Shown: one piece after another, positions 13,145 through 15,192 of the stretch | Position numbering within the stretch: position 1 is the stretch's first letter | How the letters are laid out: each line of letters opens with the position of its first letter | From: COE1 sp036310845 | GTDB lineage: Bacteria; Bacillota; Clostridia; Lachnospirales; Lachnospiraceae | Assembly (NCBI GenBank): GCA_036310845.1 | Contig: JAXJRB010000091.1 | Span: 1 to 15,192 of the forward strand | DNA length: 15,192 nucleotides | Direction of reading: 5' to 3' | The notes under the pieces: generated by a model | The model's database searches: none | The model's input: only the letters and a program-made list of their open reading frames with translations | Told to the model about the DNA's origin: nothing | Program-made: the position numbers and the translations under genes

Positions 13145-13845
13145 TAAATAGCAACCTCCTTCACATATTGAAAGAGCGCATCTTTTAGCTTCTTTTCTTT
13201 TGTCTTACTAACAGGAAGTACCGTACCATCCTCCATCCGTACCTCATGATGACCAAAAGACTCTATACTTCCTAGAGCTACTAGATATCCTCGATGAATA
13301 CGGAAAAATCCATCTGTCTCTAGTTCTTTTTCATAATCACCCATATTGTAACGATGCACATAAACTTTATCTTTGGTATGTATTTCTACCTTTTGATTCT
13401 GCGCTTCCATGAAAATAATATCTGTTACTAGTATTTTTTCTTCGCAGTCTTTATTTTTTACCCATATAATCTTTCGATTTTTTTCACGCTTTATCATATA
13501 GGATATAACCTCTTGCAATTTTACAGGGTTCACAGGCTTCGTCAGATAACGCAATGCATTTACTTCATACCCTTCTAACGCATACTCTACATGATTGGTT
13601 AAAAAAACAAGTTCCATATTCTCACTTTGTTCTCGAATCTTTTTAGCAATAGTAATTCCATCCATTGTCGGCATTTCAATATCTAAGAATATGATGTCAT
13701 AAGGTTTATTTTCTATTTTTTTAAGCAAGTCCTCCCCCTGTGCAAAGGAATCAATTACTACATCAATGCTATTAACTATTTTCTCTAATTCTGTTTTTAC
13801 ATGTACTCTGTATTTTTCTTCATCGTCACATACTGCAATACGCAT
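13144..13845 (-). CDS. LytTR family response regulator
   Basis: A 233-residue DNA-binding response regulator, partner of the adjacent GHKL kinase. Residues 1-120 form the receiver: CDDEE at 6-10, the phosphoacceptor Asp55 in FLDIEMP, Thr in FLTNHVEYALEGYEVNA, and Lys103 in LTKPV. Residues about 128-230 form a LytTR DNA-binding domain with IIFMEAQNQKVEIHTKD, FFRIHRGYLVALGSIESF and LPVSKTKEKKL, all family hallmarks. The ATG at 13845 has AAGGGGAG about 11 bases upstream. It is the first gene of a two-gene operon with the kinase. A target is proposed at the direct repeats before the M48 gene. Confidence 0.94.
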   Translation of the reverse strand: MRIAVCDDEEKYRVHVKTELEKIVNSIDVVIDSFAQGEDLLKKIENKPYDIIFLDIEMPTMDGITIAKKIREQSENMELVFLTNHVEYALEGYEVNALRYLTKPVNPVKLQEVISYMIKREKNRKIIWVKNKDCEEKILVTDIIFMEAQNQKVEIHTKDKVYVHRYNMGDYEKELETDGFFRIHRGYLVALGSIESFGHHEVRMEDGTVLPVSKTKEKKLKDALFQYVKEVAI

Positions 13846-13876
13846 AGCTATATTTTCTCCCCTTTAAAATCTTTAC

Positions 13877-13912
13877 ATTATAGTTGTACTGCAAATACAT
13901 GACCTTCGTCAA
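13877..13912 (-). promoter_or_regulatory. Possible promoter of the LytTR/GHKL operon
   Basis: On the minus strand TTGACG (13912-13907) lies 18 bases before TACAAC (13888-13883), and a perfect TATAAT lies at 13882-13877 without a -35 at 17 bases. Either could serve. The arrangement is ambiguous. Confidence 0.35.
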
Positions 13913-13955
13913 TTCTTAAATGTGTTTTTTACTTTCAACAAGCAATTGCACAATC

Positions 13956-14004
13956 AAAAAACTGCCGAACATGTATCTCACAGATTTTGTCCAGCAGTTT
14001 TTTT
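13956..14004 (-). terminator. Bidirectional terminator between the LytTR operon and the ribokinase remnant
   Basis: A 10-bp outer stem (AAAAAACTGC at 13956-13965 with GCAGTTTTTT at 13994-14003), extended inward with two mismatches. It ends in a T-run on the minus strand and also on the plus strand. It is 19 bases after the ribokinase-remnant stop. Confidence 0.8.
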
Positions 14005-14022
14005 AATATATATTTCCTAAGT

Positions 14023-14700
14023 CTATTTCATTGCTTCCATAACTTCGTTACGATAAGGAATAGAAGGAACTGCTCCCTTCCTCGTCACAGCAATCGAAGA
14101 AGCTTTTGCACTCATTTTAAGAATATCTGCAATTTCCATGCCTTCGATAAGACCTGCCATGAAATATCCAGTAAAGGTATCTCCTGCTGCTGTGGTGTCC
14201 ACAGCTTCCACCTTAAATATTGGCTGATGAATGCGTAAGTCTCCTTCTGCATAAATAACTCCGTCTTTTCCAAGCGTCAGTACAATTTTTGCATTTGGAT
14301 ATAACTCCACAACTTTTGCAATAATATCCTTCGGCTCAGTAAATCCGGTAATCTGTCCTCCCTCTACTTCATTCATCAGAAAAAGACCAATCTTACTCAT
14401 ATCAACATCTTTGAGCCTGTCATTAAACGGAGACGGATTCAGCGCAATCTGCATTCCCTTTTCATATGCTTTATCCACAATGTAAGGAATCATGTTTACT
14501 TCGTTCTGTAACAAAAGCATGTCGCCTGCTTCAAATCCTTCCAACACTTCATCCACATATTCTTCCGTCAGACACTCATTCGCTCCACCATAAAGAAGAA
14601 TGCAGTTTTGTGCACTTTTATCTATCTGTATAATTGCATGACCAGTTTTGCCTTTAATCTGTCGGATGTAGTAAGACTTTACACCATTCGGTACTGACAA
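14023..14700 (-). pseudogene. Ribokinase (PfkB family), N-terminally truncated
   Basis: The frame encodes 225 residues of a PfkB-family sugar kinase most like ribokinase, against about 300 normally. Present: GKTGHAIIQID, LLYGGAN, the NPSPFNDRL block, LTLGKDGVIY, and the catalytic DTTAAGDTFTGYF (D174 as catalytic base), ending normally. Missing: about 75 N-terminal residues with the substrate-binding Asn-x-Asp and Gly-Gly-Lys-Gly motifs, which an active enzyme needs. The open frame starts only at a TTG (14700) with no ribosome site and is closed by a TGA four codons upstream (14712-14714). A short unrelated frame (MKRIELSEVLVR, from ATG 14746) precedes it. It is therefore a 5'-deleted gene, not an alternative start. 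Confidence 0.8.
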
Positions 14701-14795
14701 TATGAACTTATCTCACTAATACCTCACTTAATTCAATTCTCTTCATAGCAAATCCTACTCTTAATTAATTGTATTAATATTATTGCGCATATTTA

Positions 14796-14888
14796 TTAAT
14801 CTCTAGAGAATTTTCGCAAATAGCATACATTATTCATTCTTGATTCAACTAGCATTTCCTTAGCAATCTTAATATGGACTCTATTTAG
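14796..14888 (-). pseudogene. AraC-family C-terminal HTH scrap
   Basis: A 30-codon minus-strand frame reads LNRVHIKIAKEMLVESRMN then NNVCYLRKFSRD and stops at TAA. LNRVxIxxAKEML is the classic linker-helix pattern of AraC proteins, and NNVCYL resembles the later NxSYF recognition segment, but the roughly 10 residues that normally lie between are missing. No start codon or ribosome site belongs to it. The identification rests on a short match, so it is moderate at best. Confidence 0.45.
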
Positions 14889-14911
14889 TGGACAAGGTCT
14901 TTCCTACAAAT

Positions 14912-14995
14912 AGTGTGTGCCAGCGCACACACTTAAGCAAGAATTTCGTAAAAAATTCTTGCTTAACTACTTCTGCGTAACAGCACTTTCACATA
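14912..14995. repeat. Two-hairpin repeat, copy 3
   Basis: Same family as at 7771 and 7865, about 7 kb away. Hairpin 1 is AGTGTGTGC-CAGC-GCACACACT (14912-14933); compared with copy 1, both members of one base pair have changed (C-G to T-A). Hairpin 2 is a 14-bp stem (14933-14946 with 14953-14966). A CTGCGTAACAGCA tail follows and TTTCCTA precedes (14900-14907 region). Confidence 0.88.
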
Positions 14996-14997
14996 AA

Positions 14998-15024
14998 GAA
15001 AAAGTCTTGCTACAAAACAAGACC
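14998..15024 (-). terminator. Terminator of the rRNA operon
   Basis: A 6-bp stem (GTCTTG at 15004-15009 with CAAGAC at 15018-15023), an 8-base loop and a T-rich tail (TTTTTCTTT) on the minus strand. It lies about 110 bases after the 23S 3' end and is the first terminator after it. Confidence 0.65.
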
Positions 15025-15026
15025 TA

Positions 15027-15130
15027 ATAAAATAACTTTTATACACACATTGTATTCCTTCAAAACCGAACACACAAATCTTTATCAAACATTTTACTTC
15101 CGTTCTTAACAATTCTTCATTTACCTTCCA
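15027..15130 (-). other. rRNA operon trailer without a 5S gene
   Basis: About 100 bases between the 23S 3' end and the terminator. It contains a GTTCGGTTTTGAAGG stretch of the kind often seen in clostridial rRNA spacers. No 5S-like sequence (such as the CCGAACACGGAAGTTAAG block) and no tRNA fold is visible. Confidence 0.6.
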
Positions 15131-15192
15131 GGATAAGCCCTCGACCTATTAGTGACATTCAGCTTAATGCATTACTGCACTTACACCCATGC
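15131..15192 (-). rRNA. 23S ribosomal RNA, 3' end (partial)
   Basis: The minus strand reads GCTGAATGTCACTAATAGG followed by TCGAGGGCTTATCC, the characteristic last bases of 23S rRNA in Firmicutes. The terminal CTTATCC (about 15137-15131) is the arm that pairs with the 5' end of the molecule in helix 1, so the mature end is placed near 15131. The gene continues beyond the right edge. It shows that an rRNA operon transcribed leftwards ends in this window. Confidence 0.88.

Noticed and set aside
11822..13845. A complete agr-type quorum-sensing locus
   Set aside because: No AgrB-like protease or AgrD-like peptide precursor could be found in either strand near the kinase, so only an AgrC/LytTR-type pair is claimed.
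14708..14746. MKRIELSEVLVR frame as the true ribokinase start
   Set aside because: It is in another frame, ends at TAA before the kinase homology, and does not resemble the PfkB N-terminus. Even a frameshift would leave about 60 residues missing.
15027..15130. A 5S rRNA gene or tRNA in the spacer after 23S
   Set aside because: No 5S conserved block and no cloverleaf were visible. The CCGAACACAC stretch resembles a 5S piece only by chance and lies on the wrong strand.

Overview
The window looks like a chromosomal segment of a low-GC Firmicute, most likely a Lachnospiraceae-type gut Clostridium. This rests on the AT-rich composition, strong AAGGAGG-type ribosome binding sites, near-consensus sigma-A promoters, and the mix of families present (YczE, CD3324-like, DUF6506, AGCS, LytTR/GHKL systems). 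No species can be assigned from the sequence alone. Nearly all genes lie on the minus strand. The plus-strand exceptions are the partial TRAP gene at the left edge and the AraC, DUF6506 and MATE genes in the middle.

Left part (1-2500): the 3' end of a TRAP transporter solute-binding protein with a perfect terminator is followed by a palindrome-rich element that abuts a dead response-regulator gene (internal stop, no output domain). Next come an intact LysE/RhtB-type exporter and a heavily deleted sodium:alanine (AGCS) symporter pseudogene that still has a strong promoter. Centre left (2500-7750): a six-helix chemotaxis receptor and a YczE-type membrane protein on the minus strand, a divergent AraC-type regulator followed by a DUF6506 protein, and a MATE exporter behind a structured leader.

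Centre (7750-10700): two tandem copies of a two-hairpin repeat, then a three-gene minus-strand cluster read from right to left: a GNAT acetyltransferase, a 349-aa protein of unknown function, and a CD3324/Mor-like small DNA-binding protein. Upstream of it is a short remnant of an ABC transporter ATPase that has lost its Walker A lysine.

Right part (10700-15192): a membrane-anchored M48 metallopeptidase sits downstream of a LytTR response regulator/GHKL (AgrC-like) kinase pair. Two direct repeats with a 21-bp period sit just upstream of the likely -35 region of the peptidase gene, so the working model is that the two-component system switches on the protease and, ancestrally, perhaps the ABC transporter whose remnant follows it. 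Beyond it are a ribokinase gene missing its 5' part, an AraC C-terminal scrap, a third copy of the two-hairpin repeat, and the 3' end of a 23S rRNA on the minus strand, with no 5S gene between it and a terminator.

The main themes are gene decay (five pseudogenes or remnants), a repeat family with compensatory base changes, and an orphan LytTR system with a plausible target.
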